Shown here one piece after another: positions 12,541 to 22,346 of a DNA stretch of 64,000 bases. Position 1 is the stretch's first letter, and each line of letters opens with the position of its first letter. Below the pieces are notes generated by a model. That model saw only the letters and a program-made list of their open reading frames with translations, was not told the origin of the DNA and did no database searches. This DNA is from Maridesulfovibrio salexigens DSM 2638 (GTDB taxonomy: Bacteria > Desulfobacterota > Desulfovibrionia > Desulfovibrionales > Desulfovibrionaceae), in NCBI RefSeq assembly GCF_000023445.1, contig NC_012881.1:1307501-1371500 (forward strand), read 5' to 3'. A program made the position numbers and the translations under genes.

Positions 12541-13173
12541 ATGGCAAAAACTATCGGTTTACTCGGTAAAAAACTGGGCATGACCCGCGTCTTCGCTGAC
12601 GATGGTTCTGTTGTGCCCGTCACTGTTCTCGAAGTAGGTCCTTGTCCTGTTATGCAGGTTAAGACCGAAGAGAAGGAAGGCTACAACGCCATCCAGATCG
12701 GCTACGACGCTCTTCCCGAGCGCAAGGTTAACAAGCCCGCGAAAGGTCATCAGGAAAAAGCTGGAAAAGGCTACTTCCGTCACCTTCGTGAGTTCCCCCT
12801 TGAGTCTGTAGCTGACTACGAACTGGGCCAGGAAATCTCCGTGGACATCTTTGCCGCAGGTGAAAAGGTAAAAGTTACCGGCACCTCCAAGGGTAAAGGT
12901 TTCCAGGGTGTAATGAAGCGCTGGAACTTTGCTGGTTCCCGTGCATCTCACGGTGCTGAAAAGGTACACCGTTCTCCTGGTTCCATCGGCCACGCTACTT
13001 TCCCTGGCAAAGTATTCAAAGGCAAAAAAATGCCCGGTCAGATGGGTAACGAGCGCGTTACTGTTTCCAACATTGAAATCGTAGACGTTCGTGCAGACGA
13101 AAACGTTCTCGTGGTAAAGGGACAGGTTCCCGGTCCTAAGAACGGTCTCGTTATGATCCGCAAGACCAGCTAG
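12541..13173 (+). CDS. rplC: 50S ribosomal protein L3
   Basis: Early-assembly large-subunit protein reaching the peptidyl transferase centre, 210 residues. [18 protein letters not shown] at the start, the extended loop with [19 protein letters not shown] and [20 protein letters not shown] near residues 130-165 (contains the glutamine/asparagine region methylated in some species), and [20 protein letters not shown] at the end. Ribosome site AAGGGAGGGC. Second gene of the S10 cluster. Confidence 0.98.
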   Translation: MAKTIGLLGKKLGMTRVFADDGSVVPVTVLEVGPCPVMQVKTEEKEGYNAIQIGYDALPERKVNKPAKGHQEKAGKGYFRHLREFPLESVADYELGQEISVDIFAAGEKVKVTGTSKGKGFQGVMKRWNFAGSRASHGAEKVHRSPGSIGHATFPGKVFKGKKMPGQMGNERVTVSNIEIVDVRADENVLVVKGQVPGPKNGLVMIRKTS

Positions 13174-13185
13174 AGGAATAAAAAA

Positions 13186-13806
13186 ATGGCTACCATTACT
13201 ATATATGATCAAACTAAAAAGGAAGTCGGGAGCATGGATCTTGCTCCGGAAGTTTTCGAAGTTCCGGTCAAGCCTGAAATCCTGCATCTCGTAGTACGTT
13301 CCCAGCTTGCAGCCAAACGCCAGGGTACTCATGCCACTAAAACTCGTGGTATGAAACGCGGCGGTGGCGCAAAGCCTTGGCGCCAGAAAGGCACCGGTCG
13401 TGCTCGTGCAGGTTCCACACGTTCACCCCTGTGGCGTGGTGGTGGAACCACTTTTGGTCCCCAGCCCCGCGACTACTCCTTCAAGGTTAATAAAAAGGTC
13501 CGCCGTCTTGCTCTCAAGATGGCTCTCACTTCCAGACTCAGCGAAGAAAAGATGATGGTTGTGAAGAACATCGACCTTCCCGAAATCAAGACTAAGCTCT
13601 TCGTTGAAGTTGCTGAAGCTCTGGGTCTCGAAAAAGCCTTGGTCGTTGTTAAGGACGCAGATAACAAACTCCTCCTTTCTGCGAGGAACATCCCCGGCAT
13701 TAAGCTTATCACTGCCGATCAGCTGAATGTTTATGACATTCTGAAAGCTCGTCAGCTGGTAATGCTTGAGAACGCAGCACAGGATCTGCAGGAGAGGTTA
13801 AAATAG
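13186..13806 (+). CDS. rplD: 50S ribosomal protein L4
   Basis: Large-subunit tunnel protein, 206 residues; in gamma-proteobacteria also the autogenous repressor of this operon. The extended tunnel loop is seen at about residues 45-80: TRGMKRGGGAKPWRQKGTGR followed by ARAGSTRSPLWRGGG. The globular C-terminal part has LDPEI-like DLPEIKTK and ends DLQERLK. Two bases separate it from rplW, indicating tight translational coupling. Confidence 0.97.
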   Translation: MATITIYDQTKKEVGSMDLAPEVFEVPVKPEILHLVVRSQLAAKRQGTHATKTRGMKRGGGAKPWRQKGTGRARAGSTRSPLWRGGGTTFGPQPRDYSFKVNKKVRRLALKMALTSRLSEEKMMVVKNIDLPEIKTKLFVEVAEALGLEKALVVVKDADNKLLLSARNIPGIKLITADQLNVYDILKARQLVMLENAAQDLQERLK

Positions 13807-13808
13807 TC

Positions 13809-14099
13809 ATGGACTATACTCAGATTCTTATCAAACCGGTAATATCGGAAAAGGCTACTGACATTAAGGAAGCAGCCAATCAGGTTGCCTTCTACGTGCT
13901 GCCTTCTGCCAATAAGACTGAAGTCAAAAAAGCAGTTGAATCTGCTTTTGACGTAAAGGTTGATTCCGTACGTATCGTACGTAAAAGACCCGGTCTTCGC
14001 AGAAAGTTCGGCCGTGTTGTCGGCAAATTGTCCGGCTACAAGAAAGCTTACGTAAAGCTTTCCGAAGGCGAAAAAATCGAATTCTTCGAAGGAGTTTAA
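13809..14099 (+). CDS. rplW: 50S ribosomal protein L23
   Basis: Tunnel-exit protein that docks trigger factor and SRP, 96 residues. IKPVISEKATDIKEA at the N-terminus, FYVLPSANKTEVKKAVESAF and VDSVRIVRKRPGLRRKFGR in the loop that enters the tunnel. GGAGAGG in the 3' end of rplD serves as ribosome site. Followed three bases later by rplB. Confidence 0.97.
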   Translation: MDYTQILIKPVISEKATDIKEAANQVAFYVLPSANKTEVKKAVESAFDVKVDSVRIVRKRPGLRRKFGRVVGKLSGYKKAYVKLSEGEKIEFFEGV

Positions 14100-14102
14100 G
14101 AG

Positions 14103-14933
14103 ATGGCTACTCGTAAACTGAAGCCGACCTCCCCGGGTCGCCGGTTCCAGACTATCTCCACCTTTGAGGAGATTACCAAGTCTACTCCGGAAAAGTCCCT
14201 TACCAAGGGTCTGACCAAGAAGGCCGGTAGAAACAATAACGGACGGGTTACTTCCCGTCGTCGTGGCGGTGGCGTTAAACGTCTTTACCGTATCATCGAC
14301 TTCAAACGTAACAAAGTAGAAGTACCCGCGACTGTTGCTTCAATCGAATATGATCCCAACAGATCCGCACGCATCGCTCTGCTGCACTACGCAGACGGTG
14401 AAAAGCGCTACATCCTTTGTCCTGTTGGACTGAATAAGGGTGATAAGATTCTCGCTGGTGAGAAAGCCGACATCAAACCCGGTAACGCTCTCCTTCTGAA
14501 GAATATCCCTGTTGGTACTATCGTTCACAATATCGAATTGTATCCCGGCAAAGGTGGCCAGTTCTGCCGCGCTGCCGGTACCTACGCACAGCTCATCGCG
14601 AAAGAAGGCAAATATGCTCTTCTGCGCATGCCTTCCGGTGAAGTCCGCAAGGTGCTCGCTACCTGCTGCGCAACCGTAGGTCAGGTTGGTAACATCCACC
14701 ACGAAAACATTACCCTCGGTAAAGCCGGCCGTAACCGCTGGCTGGGTCGCAGACCTAAAGTTCGTGGTGTTGCCATGAACCCGATCGATCACCCCCTCGG
14801 TGGTGGTGAAGGTCGCAGTTCCGGTGGTAGACACCCCGTTTCTCCTTGGGGTATGCCTGCTAAGGGATACAAGACCCGCAGTAAGAAGAAACCTTCTTCC
14901 AAGCTCATCGTTAAACGCCGCGGGCAGAGGTAG
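14103..14933 (+). CDS. rplB: 50S ribosomal protein L2
   Basis: Highly conserved peptidyl-transferase-region protein, 276 residues. [11 protein letters not shown] at the start, [19 protein letters not shown] (about 40), [20 protein letters not shown], and the diagnostic [19 protein letters not shown] with the conserved histidine at about residue 231. The C-terminus is basic ([19 protein letters not shown]). Normal length. Lies between rplW and rpsS in the standard order. Confidence 0.98.
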   Translation: MATRKLKPTSPGRRFQTISTFEEITKSTPEKSLTKGLTKKAGRNNNGRVTSRRRGGGVKRLYRIIDFKRNKVEVPATVASIEYDPNRSARIALLHYADGEKRYILCPVGLNKGDKILAGEKADIKPGNALLLKNIPVGTIVHNIELYPGKGGQFCRAAGTYAQLIAKEGKYALLRMPSGEVRKVLATCCATVGQVGNIHHENITLGKAGRNRWLGRRPKVRGVAMNPIDHPLGGGEGRSSGGRHPVSPWGMPAKGYKTRSKKKPSSKLIVKRRGQR

Positions 14934-14942
14934 GAGACTGTA

Positions 14943-15224
14943 ATGCCAAGATCACTGAAAAAAGGCCCGTTTATTGACGATCATCTGCTTAAAAAGGTCG
15001 TAAAAGCTCAGGAATCAGGTGACCGCAAGGTTATCCAGACCTGGTCCCGTCGCTCCACTATCATTCCCGAAATGGTAGGTTTGACCTTCGCAGTACATAA
15101 TGGCCGTAAGTTTATTCCTGTATTCGTGACCGAAAACATGGTAGGACACAAGCTGGGCGAATTTTCTCCCACCCGTACCTACTACGGCCACGCTGCAGAT
15201 AAGAAAAGCAAGGCCAAACGCTAG
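14943..15224 (+). CDS. rpsS: 30S ribosomal protein S19
   Basis: Small-subunit head protein next to S13, 93 residues. [33 protein letters not shown], and [19 protein letters not shown] identify it without doubt. TAGGAG spans the rplB stop codon and acts as its ribosome site. Fourteen bases separate it from rplV. Confidence 0.98.
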   Translation: MPRSLKKGPFIDDHLLKKVVKAQESGDRKVIQTWSRRSTIIPEMVGLTFAVHNGRKFIPVFVTENMVGHKLGEFSPTRTYYGHAADKKSKAKR

Positions 15225-15237
15225 AAGGTGTTGAGCA

Positions 15238-15570
15238 ATGGAAGCAAGAGCTATTGCAAAATATATGCGCATTTCTCCTAGGAAAGTGCGCTTGGTAGCG
15301 GAAAACATCAAGGGAAAGCCGGTTGAGGAAGCCCTCAACATCCTGAAGTTCACTCCCAAAAAGGGTGCTGAAATGCTCAGTAAAGTGCTTTACTCTGCAG
15401 TGGCTAACGCCGAGCAGATTCCCGGAGTGGATGTTGACTCTCTCTGCGTAGACATCGTCAAAGTTGACGAAGGTCCTACCTGGAAGAGAATTCAGCCCAG
15501 GGCTATGGGTCGTGCGTATCGCATTCGCAAGCGCACCAGCCATATAACCGTCGTAGTAAAAGAAATGTAG
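15238..15570 (+). CDS. rplV: 50S ribosomal protein L22
   Basis: Large-subunit protein whose beta-hairpin lines the exit tunnel, 110 residues. MEARAIAKYMRISPRKVRLV at the start; VDEGPTWKRIQPRAMGRAYR and KRTSHITVVV near the end form the tunnel hairpin that is mutated in some macrolide-resistant strains; here it looks wild type and no deletion is seen. Nine bases before rpsC. Confidence 0.98.
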   Translation: MEARAIAKYMRISPRKVRLVAENIKGKPVEEALNILKFTPKKGAEMLSKVLYSAVANAEQIPGVDVDSLCVDIVKVDEGPTWKRIQPRAMGRAYRIRKRTSHITVVVKEM

Positions 15571-15579
15571 GGTAGTGTC

Positions 15580-16221
15580 ATGGGTCAGAAAGTACATCCA
15601 TACGGCTTCAGACTTGGATACACCAAGAACTGGCTTTCCAGATGGTTCTCCAGTAAGGACTATCCCGCTTTCGTCTACGAAGACGACAGCATTCGTAAAT
15701 ATGTAAAAGAGAAGATCTTCCACGCAGGCGTCTCCAAAATTGAGATTGAGCGTGCTGGCGGCAAAATCCGTCTGATCATCCACACTGCACGTCCCGGTAT
15801 CATCATCGGTCGTAAAGGTGTTGAGATTGAAAAACTTCGTGAAGACCTTCGTAGAAAATTCAATAAAGAATTCGCTCTTGAAGTTAGCGAAATCCGCCGT
15901 CCCGAAACCGACGCGCAGCTCGTTGCTGAGAACATTGCTCAGCAGCTTGAGCGCCGTGTGGCTTTCCGCCGCGCTATGAAGCGCATTGTGGGCCTCGCTC
16001 GCAAGTTCGGCGCAGAGGGTATCAAAGTGGCATGTGCCGGTCGTCTTGCCGGTGCTGAAATCGCACGTACCGAATGGTACCGCGATGGTCGTGTGCCCCT
16101 TCAGACTCTCAGAGCTGACATCGACTACGGTGTAGCACGTGCTAACACCACCTACGGTGTCATCGGCATCAAGGTCTGGATCTTCAAAGGTGAAATTCTC
16201 GACCACGAGGTGGAACAGTAA
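15580..16221 (+). CDS. rpsC: 30S ribosomal protein S3
   Basis: Part of the mRNA entry site helicase, 213 residues. [18 protein letters not shown] at the start, a type II KH domain with [18 protein letters not shown] (GRKG loop, about residue 78), and the C-terminal domain with [20 protein letters not shown] and [20 protein letters not shown]. Its TAA shares a base with the rplP ATG. Confidence 0.98.
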   Translation: MGQKVHPYGFRLGYTKNWLSRWFSSKDYPAFVYEDDSIRKYVKEKIFHAGVSKIEIERAGGKIRLIIHTARPGIIIGRKGVEIEKLREDLRRKFNKEFALEVSEIRRPETDAQLVAENIAQQLERRVAFRRAMKRIVGLARKFGAEGIKVACAGRLAGAEIARTEWYRDGRVPLQTLRADIDYGVARANTTYGVIGIKVWIFKGEILDHEVEQ

Positions 16222-16634
16222 TGCTATCACCTAAGAAAGTTAAATTCCGTAAGCGTCAGAAAGGTCGCCTGAAAGGTAAAGCTCAGCGCGGCTCCAGCAT
16301 CGCTTTCGGCGATATCGCGATTAAGACTCTGGAACACGGAAAACTTACCAACAACCAGATTGAAGCAGCTCGTGTCGCTATCATGCGTCACATCAAGCGT
16401 GGCGGTCAGGTATGGATCAGGGTTTTCCCTGACATGCCCATCACTGCCAAGCCTGCTGAAGTCAGACAGGGTAAAGGTAAAGGTTCCCCGGTTGGTTGGG
16501 TTGCTCCGGTTAAACCCGGTCGCATTCTCTACGAAGTGAAGGGCGTTGATATTGAACTGGCCAGAGAAGCTCTGGTCCGTGCATCTCACAAGCTTCCTGT
16601 TAAAACTACCATCGTAGTCAAGGAGGGATTGTAA
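16221..16634 (+). CDS. rplP: 50S ribosomal protein L16
   Basis: Large-subunit protein near the A-site tRNA elbow, 137 residues. [38 protein letters not shown] and [19 protein letters not shown] are diagnostic. The start codon overlaps the rpsC stop (TAATG), so translation is coupled. AGGAGG near its 3' end serves rpmC. Confidence 0.98.
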   Translation: MLSPKKVKFRKRQKGRLKGKAQRGSSIAFGDIAIKTLEHGKLTNNQIEAARVAIMRHIKRGGQVWIRVFPDMPITAKPAEVRQGKGKGSPVGWVAPVKPGRILYEVKGVDIELAREALVRASHKLPVKTTIVVKEGL

Positions 16635-16635
16635 A

Positions 16636-16830
16636 ATGAAAGCCAAAGAACTTCGTGAACTCGACAACGCTGCTCTGAATGAGAAGCTTGCAGAAGCTCG
16701 TCAGGAGCTTTTCAACCTTCGTTTCCAGCATGCTACTGCACAGCTGGAAAACACCCAGAGACTGTCCGATGTTAAAAAAGACATCGCAAAGATCCTCACC
16801 GTGCAGCGTGAAAAGGAACTGGGAGCATAA
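16636..16830 (+). CDS. rpmC: 50S ribosomal protein L29
   Basis: Small helical protein at the exit tunnel beside L23, 64 residues, normal length. KAKELRELDNAALNEKLAEA and LFNLRFQHATAQLENTQRL are typical. It starts one base after the rplP stop codon; its ribosome site AGGAGG is inside rplP. Confidence 0.97.
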   Translation: MKAKELRELDNAALNEKLAEARQELFNLRFQHATAQLENTQRLSDVKKDIAKILTVQREKELGA

Positions 16831-16833
16831 GCC

Positions 16834-17100
16834 ATGGCAGAGCTTAATCTGAAAGGAAACAGGCGCGTGCTGACCGGCGTGGTTGTCTCTGACAAAGCCG
16901 ACAAAACTATTGTTGTGCGTTGCGAGACCCTCGTTAAGCATTCCCTGTATAAAAAATACATCCGTCGCCACACCAAATTCATGGCACATGATCCGTCCAA
17001 CGAGTGCGGTATCGGCGATAAGGTACAGATTGTTGAATTCCGCCCCCTTAGCCGGCGCAAAAGGTGGCATCTCGATAAAATTCTGGAAAAAGCAGTTTAG
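16834..17100 (+). CDS. rpsQ: 30S ribosomal protein S17
   Basis: Primary 16S rRNA-binding OB-fold protein, 88 residues. [33 protein letters not shown] and [15 protein letters not shown] match the family along its whole length. Three bases separate it from rpmC, and GGGAGCATAAGCC provides the ribosome site across the gap. Confidence 0.97.
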   Translation: MAELNLKGNRRVLTGVVVSDKADKTIVVRCETLVKHSLYKKYIRRHTKFMAHDPSNECGIGDKVQIVEFRPLSRRKRWHLDKILEKAV

Positions 17101-17111
17101 GGGTATTAGCT

Positions 17112-17480
17112 ATGATTCAGGTAGAATCTAAACTTGACGTAGCAGATAACTCTGGTGCCAAAAAAGTATCTTGCATCAAGGTACTTGGTGGCTCCAAGAG
17201 ACGCTACGCCAGTGTCGGAGACATTATTGTGGTTTCCGTTAAGGAAGCGATGCCCCATTCCAAAGTGAAGAAGGGCGCTGTGATGAAAGCTGTCGTTGTT
17301 CGTACCAAGAAAGAAATTGGTCGTCCTGACGGTTCTTACATCAAGTTCGACAATAACTCTGCCGTTCTTCTGAACAACTCCATGGACCCGGTAGGGACTC
17401 GTATTTTCGGTCCCGTGGCTAGAGAACTCAGAGGCGCAGGCTTCATGAAGATCGTTTCTCTGGCACCTGAGGTTCTGTAA
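17112..17480 (+). CDS. rplN: 50S ribosomal protein L14
   Basis: Large-subunit interface protein, 122 residues, exactly the usual length. [44 protein letters not shown] and [13 protein letters not shown] are diagnostic. First gene of the classical spc cluster, which here follows rpsQ with no terminator or leader. Confidence 0.98.
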   Translation: MIQVESKLDVADNSGAKKVSCIKVLGGSKRRYASVGDIIVVSVKEAMPHSKVKKGAVMKAVVVRTKKEIGRPDGSYIKFDNNSAVLLNNSMDPVGTRIFGPVARELRGAGFMKIVSLAPEVL

Positions 17481-17505
17481 TCCTTATCACAAGAAGGTAA
17501 ACGGC

Positions 17506-17823
17506 ATGAACAAGATACATGTTGATGACAAAGTAATGGTCATCGCCGGCAAGGATAAGGGGAAGATCGGTAAGGTCCTCAAGATCAACCGCAAGAAGGA
17601 CACTGTCCTCGTAGAGCAGGTTAATATGGTTTCCAGGCACACCAAGCCGAACCCTTATGCTAACCAGCCCGGCGGTATCGTTGAGAAAGAAGCCCCTGTT
17701 CACATCTCCAACATCCAGGTTGTGTGCCCCGCTTGCACAAAAGCAACCCGCGTTGGCGTACGTGAGACCGAAGACGGAAAGAACATCCGTTTTTGTAAAA
17801 AATGTAACGAAATCATCGACTAG
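17506..17823 (+). CDS. rplX: 50S ribosomal protein L24
   Basis: Early-assembly protein with a KOW motif ([19 protein letters not shown], about residues 8-26), 105 residues. The C-terminal half carries CPACTK and CKKCNE, a complete four-cysteine zinc-ribbon-like tail that many deltaproteobacterial L24 proteins have and E. coli lacks. The tail sits after the [17 protein letters not shown] segment. Confidence 0.97.
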   Translation: MNKIHVDDKVMVIAGKDKGKIGKVLKINRKKDTVLVEQVNMVSRHTKPNPYANQPGGIVEKEAPVHISNIQVVCPACTKATRVGVRETEDGKNIRFCKKCNEIID

Positions 17824-17832
17824 GGTTTTGCG

Positions 17833-18372
17833 ATGACACGTCTCGAAAAAATATATACGGACAAGGTCGCCCCGGCTCTGAACAAAGAGTTCGGGTACAA
17901 GAGCTCGATGGAGATTCCCGGTATCAAGGCAATCTCTCTTAACATCGGACTCGGTGAAGCAAGCCAGAACGCTAAGCTCATCGACGGTGCTGTTGAAGAA
18001 CTGACCGCAATTGCTGGTCAGCGCGCAGTAGTCACCAGAGCGAAAAAGTCAATTGCAGCTTTTAAGCTGCGCGAAGGAATGCCTGTAGGTTCCCGTGTAA
18101 CTCTTCGCAGAGATCTCATGTGGGACTTCCTGGACAAGCTGATCAGCTTTGCACTTCCTCGTGTACGCGACTTCCGCGGTATTCCTGACAAAGGCTTCGA
18201 TGGACGCGGCAACTTCACCCTCGGAATCAAGGAACTGACTATCTTTCCTGAGATTCAGCTCGATAAAATCGAGATCACCAAAGGGATGAACGTGACTATC
18301 GTCACCTCCGCTAAAACTGATAAAGAAGGCAAGATGCTCCTCGAGCTTCTTGGTATGCCCTTCAAGAAATAG
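17833..18372 (+). CDS. rplE: 50S ribosomal protein L5
   Basis: 5S rRNA-binding protein of the central protuberance, 179 residues. [51 protein letters not shown] and [20 protein letters not shown] match the family. Normal length and position between rplX and rpsN. Confidence 0.98.
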   Translation: MTRLEKIYTDKVAPALNKEFGYKSSMEIPGIKAISLNIGLGEASQNAKLIDGAVEELTAIAGQRAVVTRAKKSIAAFKLREGMPVGSRVTLRRDLMWDFLDKLISFALPRVRDFRGIPDKGFDGRGNFTLGIKELTIFPEIQLDKIEITKGMNVTIVTSAKTDKEGKMLLELLGMPFKK

Positions 18373-18384
18373 GAGGATATCGTT

Positions 18385-18570
18385 TTGGCCAGGACAGCTT
18401 TAAAAGTTAAGGCGAAACGTAAGCCTAAGTTCAAAGTGCGCGAATATAACAGATGCCCCATCTGCGGTCGTCCTCGTGCATTCCTGCGCAAATACGGTAT
18501 CTGCCGTATCTGCTTCAGGGAAAAGGCCCTTGCGGGTGAACTTCCCGGCGTGCGTAAAGCCAGCTGGTAA
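18385..18570 (+). CDS. rpsN: 30S ribosomal protein S14, zinc-binding short form
   Basis: Small-subunit head protein, 61 residues from a TTG start with AGGAGGATAT upstream. It has CPIC and CRIC, the four zinc ligands of the short 'type Z' S14, in the context [20 protein letters not shown]. The long zinc-free S14 of E. coli is about 101 residues, so this is clearly the C+ form. Confidence 0.97.
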   Translation: MARTALKVKAKRKPKFKVREYNRCPICGRPRAFLRKYGICRICFREKALAGELPGVRKASW

Positions 18571-18585
18571 TATAAGGAGTTTAAA

Positions 18586-18969
18586 ATGCCTGTTGTCGAT
18601 CCTATCGCCGATATGCTGACCCGCATTCGTAATGCTCACGGTGCTTATCACAAGTCCGTGTCCATTCCCGGGTCCAAAATCAAAACAGCTATCGCCGGGA
18701 TTCTCAAGGATGAAGGTTACATCACTGACTTCACTTCTGAAGACAATGAAATTAACGTCACCCTTAAGTATGTTGATGGAAAAGCCCTGATTAGCGGCAT
18801 GAAGAAAATCAGCACACCCGGTCGTCGCGTGTTTGTAGGCGTTGAAGATATTCCCTCTGTCCTCAATGGACTCGGGATTTGCATACTTTCCACTTCAAAG
18901 GGCGTAGTTGACGGCGTTAAAGCTAAAGAGCTTAACGTTGGCGGCGAACTCTTGTGCGAAATCTGGTAG
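18586..18969 (+). CDS. rpsH: 30S ribosomal protein S8
   Basis: Central-domain rRNA-binding protein, 127 residues. DPIADMLTRIRNAHGAYHKS at the start, STPGRRVFVGVEDIPSVLNG and ILSTSKGVVDG near the C-terminus are diagnostic. In E. coli S8 represses the spc operon by binding upstream of rplE; no matching structure was recognised in the short rplX-rplE gap here. Confidence 0.98.
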   Translation: MPVVDPIADMLTRIRNAHGAYHKSVSIPGSKIKTAIAGILKDEGYITDFTSEDNEINVTLKYVDGKALISGMKKISTPGRRVFVGVEDIPSVLNGLGICILSTSKGVVDGVKAKELNVGGELLCEIW

Positions 18970-18981
18970 AGAGGTTTTATT

Positions 18982-19518
18982 ATGTCCAGAATTGGAAAAA
19001 AACCTATTGATATACCTTCCGGAGTGGAAGTAACTGTTGGTGCTGACGTGGTTTCCGTTAAGGGCCCCAAAGGCACCATCACCACCCCGGTACACCCCAT
19101 GGTCAGCTTCACTGTTGCTGATAATGCGGTCGAGGTGAAGAGGTCTGGCGATTCCCGTCAGGAACGTGCTCAGCACGGCCTGCACCGTTCTCTGCTTGCC
19201 AACTGCATTGAAGGAGTCTCCAAAGGCTTCTCCAAAACATTGGAAGTTGTCGGTGTTGGTTACAAGGTTAACGTACAGGGCAAGAACATCGTTCTTAACG
19301 TTGGTTTCTCCCACCCCGTTAACTATGAACTGCCTGCTGGAATCGAAGCAAGCGCAGAAGGCAACACCAAACTCACCATCAGCGGCGTAGACAAGCAGCT
19401 GGTTGGTGAAGTTGCAGCGCAGCTTCGTCGTGTACGCCCGCCGGAGCCTTACAAAGGCAAAGGCATCAAGTACATTGATGAACAGATCAGACGTAAAGCC
19501 GGTAAGTCCGGTAAATAG
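18982..19518 (+). CDS. rplF: 50S ribosomal protein L6
   Basis: Large-subunit protein near the factor-binding site, 178 residues, made of two similar domains. MSRIGKKPIDIPSGVEVTV, VKGPKGT, GVGYKVNVQGKNIVLNVGFS and RRVRPPEPYKGKGIKYIDE are diagnostic. Ribosome site GAGAGG. Thirteen bases before rplR. Confidence 0.98.
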   Translation: MSRIGKKPIDIPSGVEVTVGADVVSVKGPKGTITTPVHPMVSFTVADNAVEVKRSGDSRQERAQHGLHRSLLANCIEGVSKGFSKTLEVVGVGYKVNVQGKNIVLNVGFSHPVNYELPAGIEASAEGNTKLTISGVDKQLVGEVAAQLRRVRPPEPYKGKGIKYIDEQIRRKAGKSGK

Positions 19519-19530
19519 TAGGGTATAGCC

Positions 19531-19890
19531 ATGAAAATGACTAAAGAACAGGCAAGACAGCGTAAAAAGATCCGCATCCGCAAGAAAATCAGCGGTACTG
19601 CAGCTCGCCCGCGTCTTGTTGTATTCCGTTCAAATAAGCACATCTACGCTCAGCTCGTAGATGATCTGATTGGCAAAACCGTGACCGCATCATCTTCCAA
19701 AGCACTCGCTAAAGATGGTGAAGCTCTCAAGCTCACCTGCGAGACTGCAGCTAAAGTCGGTAAAGACATTGCTGCTAAGGCTAAGGAACTGAAGATCGAA
19801 ACTGTTGTTTTCGACCGCAGCGGTTATATCTATCACGGCAGGGTTAAGGCCCTGGCAGACGGCGCTCGTGAGGGTGGCCTGAAATTCTAA
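19531..19890 (+). CDS. rplR: 50S ribosomal protein L18
   Basis: 5S rRNA-binding protein, 119 residues. [35 protein letters not shown] and the C-terminal [20 protein letters not shown] with EGGLKF are typical. A second in-frame ATG two codons on (19537) could be used; the first fits the ribosome site AGGGTATAGCC slightly better. Confidence 0.97.
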   Translation: MKMTKEQARQRKKIRIRKKISGTAARPRLVVFRSNKHIYAQLVDDLIGKTVTASSSKALAKDGEALKLTCETAAKVGKDIAAKAKELKIETVVFDRSGYIYHGRVKALADGAREGGLKF

Positions 19891-19906
19891 ACTTATGGGA
19901 ATATCC

Positions 19907-20398
19907 ATGGAACAGAATGATCTGGGTCTGATTGAAAAAATCGTTTACCTCAACCGAGTCGCAAAAGTCGTGAAGGGCGGTAGAAGGTTTTCCTTCAGTG
20001 CCCTGGTTGTGGTAGGTGACGGTAAAGGTCAGGTCGGTTTCGGACTTGGTAAGGCTAACGAAGTACCTGAAGCTATTCGTAAAGCTTCAGAGAAAGCCCG
20101 TAAGGAAATGATCTCCGTACCTCTTCTGGACGGTACTCTTCCTTATGAAGTCCTCGGCCGTTACGGTGCAGGACGCGTAATGCTCAAGCCCGCATCCAAG
20201 GGTACCGGTATCATCGCCGGTGGTCCTGTGCGTGCGGTACTTGAAGTTGTAGGCGTACACGATATCCTTACCAAGGCTATCGGCACCAACAACCCGCATA
20301 ACGTCCTTCGCGCGACTATCGCCGGACTTGCTTCCCTGCGTAGCGCTGATGAAGTTGGTCAGCTCCGCGGGAAGAAAGTTGTGACTCCCAGAAAGTAG
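19907..20398 (+). CDS. rpsE: 30S ribosomal protein S5
   Basis: Decoding-fidelity and mRNA-helicase protein, 163 residues from the ATG at 19907. GGGA six bases upstream supports this start; an in-frame ATG at 19895 (adding MGIS) has no ribosome site. [20 protein letters not shown] (the ram/spectinomycin loop region is next, [17 protein letters not shown]) and the C-terminal domain with [19 protein letters not shown] and [16 protein letters not shown] are intact. Confidence 0.97.
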   Translation: MEQNDLGLIEKIVYLNRVAKVVKGGRRFSFSALVVVGDGKGQVGFGLGKANEVPEAIRKASEKARKEMISVPLLDGTLPYEVLGRYGAGRVMLKPASKGTGIIAGGPVRAVLEVVGVHDILTKAIGTNNPHNVLRATIAGLASLRSADEVGQLRGKKVVTPRK

Positions 20399-20410
20399 GA
20401 GGACATAGTT

Positions 20411-20584
20411 ATGCTTAAGGTAAAACTCGTTCGCAGCATGATCGGCTGCAATCCCAAACAGCGTGCTACTATCAAGGCGCTGGGACTGCGTAAGATCAGG
20501 CAGGAAAAGAGCTTTGAAGATACTCCCATCGTAAGAGGGATGATCAAAAAAGTTGAGCACCTTGTGGAGGTATCTGAATCATGA
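20411..20584 (+). CDS. rpmD: 50S ribosomal protein L30
   Basis: Small large-subunit protein, 57 residues, read directly from the gap between rpsE and rplO. It starts MLKVKLVRSMIGCNPKQRAT and continues IKALGLRKIRQEKSFEDTP, with the classic GLRKI segment and a C-terminal MIKKVEHLVEV. AGGAGG lies eight bases before the ATG. Its stop overlaps the rplO start (ATGA). Confidence 0.96.
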   Translation: MLKVKLVRSMIGCNPKQRATIKALGLRKIRQEKSFEDTPIVRGMIKKVEHLVEVSES

Positions 20585-21027
20585 GGCTGCACGAAATATA
20601 TCCGTTCCAAGAGGAACGTAAAAATCGCAAGCGCGTAGGTCGCGGTGGCGGATCCGGCTGGGGTGGAACCTCCGGTAAGGGTCACAAGGGTCAGAACGCC
20701 CGCTCCGGCGGCGGTGTCCCCGCCTGGTTTGAAGGTGGTCAGATGCCTTTGGCTCGTCGTCTGCCTAAGCGCGGTTTCAAGAATCCTTTCCGCGAAGAGT
20801 ACGTAGCTCTCAACGTTGGTCAGATTCTTGGTGCTTTCGAAGGCAGAACTGAAATCTCTCTCGAAGACATTTACGAAAGAGGCCTTTGCAAAAAAGGTGC
20901 TCTCGTAAAAGTACTCGGCATGGGTGAAGTAAGTGCTGCTGTTACCATCGAAGCTCACCGCTTCAGCGCATCTGCGACTGAAAAGATCACAAAGGCAGGT
21001 GGTACTGCCAAAGCCCTGGAAGGATAA
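20581..21027 (+). CDS. rplO: 50S ribosomal protein L15
   Basis: Late-assembly large-subunit protein, 148 residues. The glycine-rich RNA-wrapping N-terminal part is clear: RVGRGGGSGWGGTSGKGHKG, then GGGVPAWFEGGQMPLARRLP and KRGFKNPF. The globular C-terminal part has VKVLGMGEVSAAVTIEAHRF. Overlaps rpmD by four bases and precedes secY by three. Confidence 0.98.
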   Translation: MRLHEIYPFQEERKNRKRVGRGGGSGWGGTSGKGHKGQNARSGGGVPAWFEGGQMPLARRLPKRGFKNPFREEYVALNVGQILGAFEGRTEISLEDIYERGLCKKGALVKVLGMGEVSAAVTIEAHRFSASATEKITKAGGTAKALEG

Positions 21028-21030
21028 AAC

Positions 21031-22341
21031 GTGGCATTGTCTGGAGTTGATAATCTTTCCCGACTGCCGGAACTGAAGAAAAAGCTCTTCTGGACTTTTC
21101 TTCTTCTGGCTGTCTACCGGATCGGGATTCACATCCCGGTCCCGGGCGTAGACAGCTCAGCATTGGCCGATTTTTTTGAGAGTGTTTCTAACACTCTCTT
21201 CGGCCTTTTTGACATGTTCTCAGGCGGCGGGTTGCGTAACTTGTCCATATTCGCGTTAGGGATCATGCCCTATATCTCCGCGTCTATTATCGTTCAACTT
21301 CTAGGTGTGGTTAGTCCCACCATTAAACGGCTTCAGGAAGAAGGGGCTCAGGGACGCAAGAAGATTACCCAGTACACCAGATACGGCACTGTGCTGATTA
21401 CATTAGTTCAGGGTTTCGGCATCGCAGTCGGGCTGGAAAGTATGACCAGTCCTACCGGTGCTCCTGTTGTACTGCATGCAGGATGGGCCTTTAGAGGCAT
21501 CACCATTCTGACTCTGACAGCAGGTACTGTTTTCCTGATGTGGCTCGGTGAGCAAATGACCGAGAAAGGCATCGGTAACGGTATCTCTATGATCATTTTT
21601 GCCGGTATTGTTGCAGGCCTTCCGTCTGCTATTTTCAATACTGTCAGACTGATGCAGGCTGGAGAAATTACTCTCTTCCTGCTCTTGTTTGTTATGGCAT
21701 TCATGGTCGCCATTCTCGCTTTTATCGTATATATGGAGCGCGGACAGCGCAGGATTCCAATACATTATGCCAAGCGCATGATGGGACGCAAAATGATGGG
21801 CGGACAGACCACACATCTGCCCCTGCGAATCAACACTGCTGGTGTTATTCCCCCTATTTTCGCTTCTTCAATCCTGATGTTCCCCGCAACCTTGGCAAGC
21901 TTCTCCAATAACGAGATTCTTTCCAAGTTCTCTGCGTACTTCGCTCCGTCTTCCATAGTATATAACGTAGTATACATCGCCCTGATCATTTTCTTTTGCT
22001 ATTTCTACACTGCGATCATGTTTGATCCTAAAGGAATTGCTGAGAATATTCAGAAGCAGGGTGGTTTTATCCCCGGTATCCGTCCCGGTAACAGAACCCG
22101 TGAATACATTGATCGCGTTCTGACCAGGATCACTCTCTGGGGATCTCTGTACGTTGCAGCTATCTGCGTACTGCCTATGATTCTTATCGCCCAGTTCAAC
22201 GTGCCTTTCTACTTCGGTGGAACCGCACTGCTCATCGTTGTCGGTGTTGCAATGGACTTCATGGGTAAAATTGAATCCTACATGATCTCCCGTCAGTATG
22301 AAGGGCTCATGGGTAAGGGCAGCAAAGTTAAGGGCAGGTAA
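21031..22341 (+). CDS. secY: Protein translocase subunit SecY
   Basis: Central channel of the Sec translocon in the inner membrane, 436 residues with about ten hydrophobic segments. Begins with GTG. Seen: VPGVDSSALADFF after TM1, LGIMPYISASIIVQLL (TM2b), the cytosolic loops IVYMERGQRRIPIHYAKRMM and QKQGGFIPGIRPGNRTREYI, which bind SecA and ribosomes, and a C-terminal SRQYEGLMGKGSKVKGR. As in most bacteria it closes the spc cluster; adk does not follow. Confidence 0.98.
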   Translation: MALSGVDNLSRLPELKKKLFWTFLLLAVYRIGIHIPVPGVDSSALADFFESVSNTLFGLFDMFSGGGLRNLSIFALGIMPYISASIIVQLLGVVSPTIKRLQEEGAQGRKKITQYTRYGTVLITLVQGFGIAVGLESMTSPTGAPVVLHAGWAFRGITILTLTAGTVFLMWLGEQMTEKGIGNGISMIIFAGIVAGLPSAIFNTVRLMQAGEITLFLLLFVMAFMVAILAFIVYMERGQRRIPIHYAKRMMGRKMMGGQTTHLPLRINTAGVIPPIFASSILMFPATLASFSNNEILSKFSAYFAPSSIVYNVVYIALIIFFCYFYTAIMFDPKGIAENIQKQGGFIPGIRPGNRTREYIDRVLTRITLWGSLYVAAICVLPMILIAQFNVPFYFGGTALLIVVGVAMDFMGKIESYMISRQYEGLMGKGSKVKGR

Positions 22342-22346
22342 TTGCT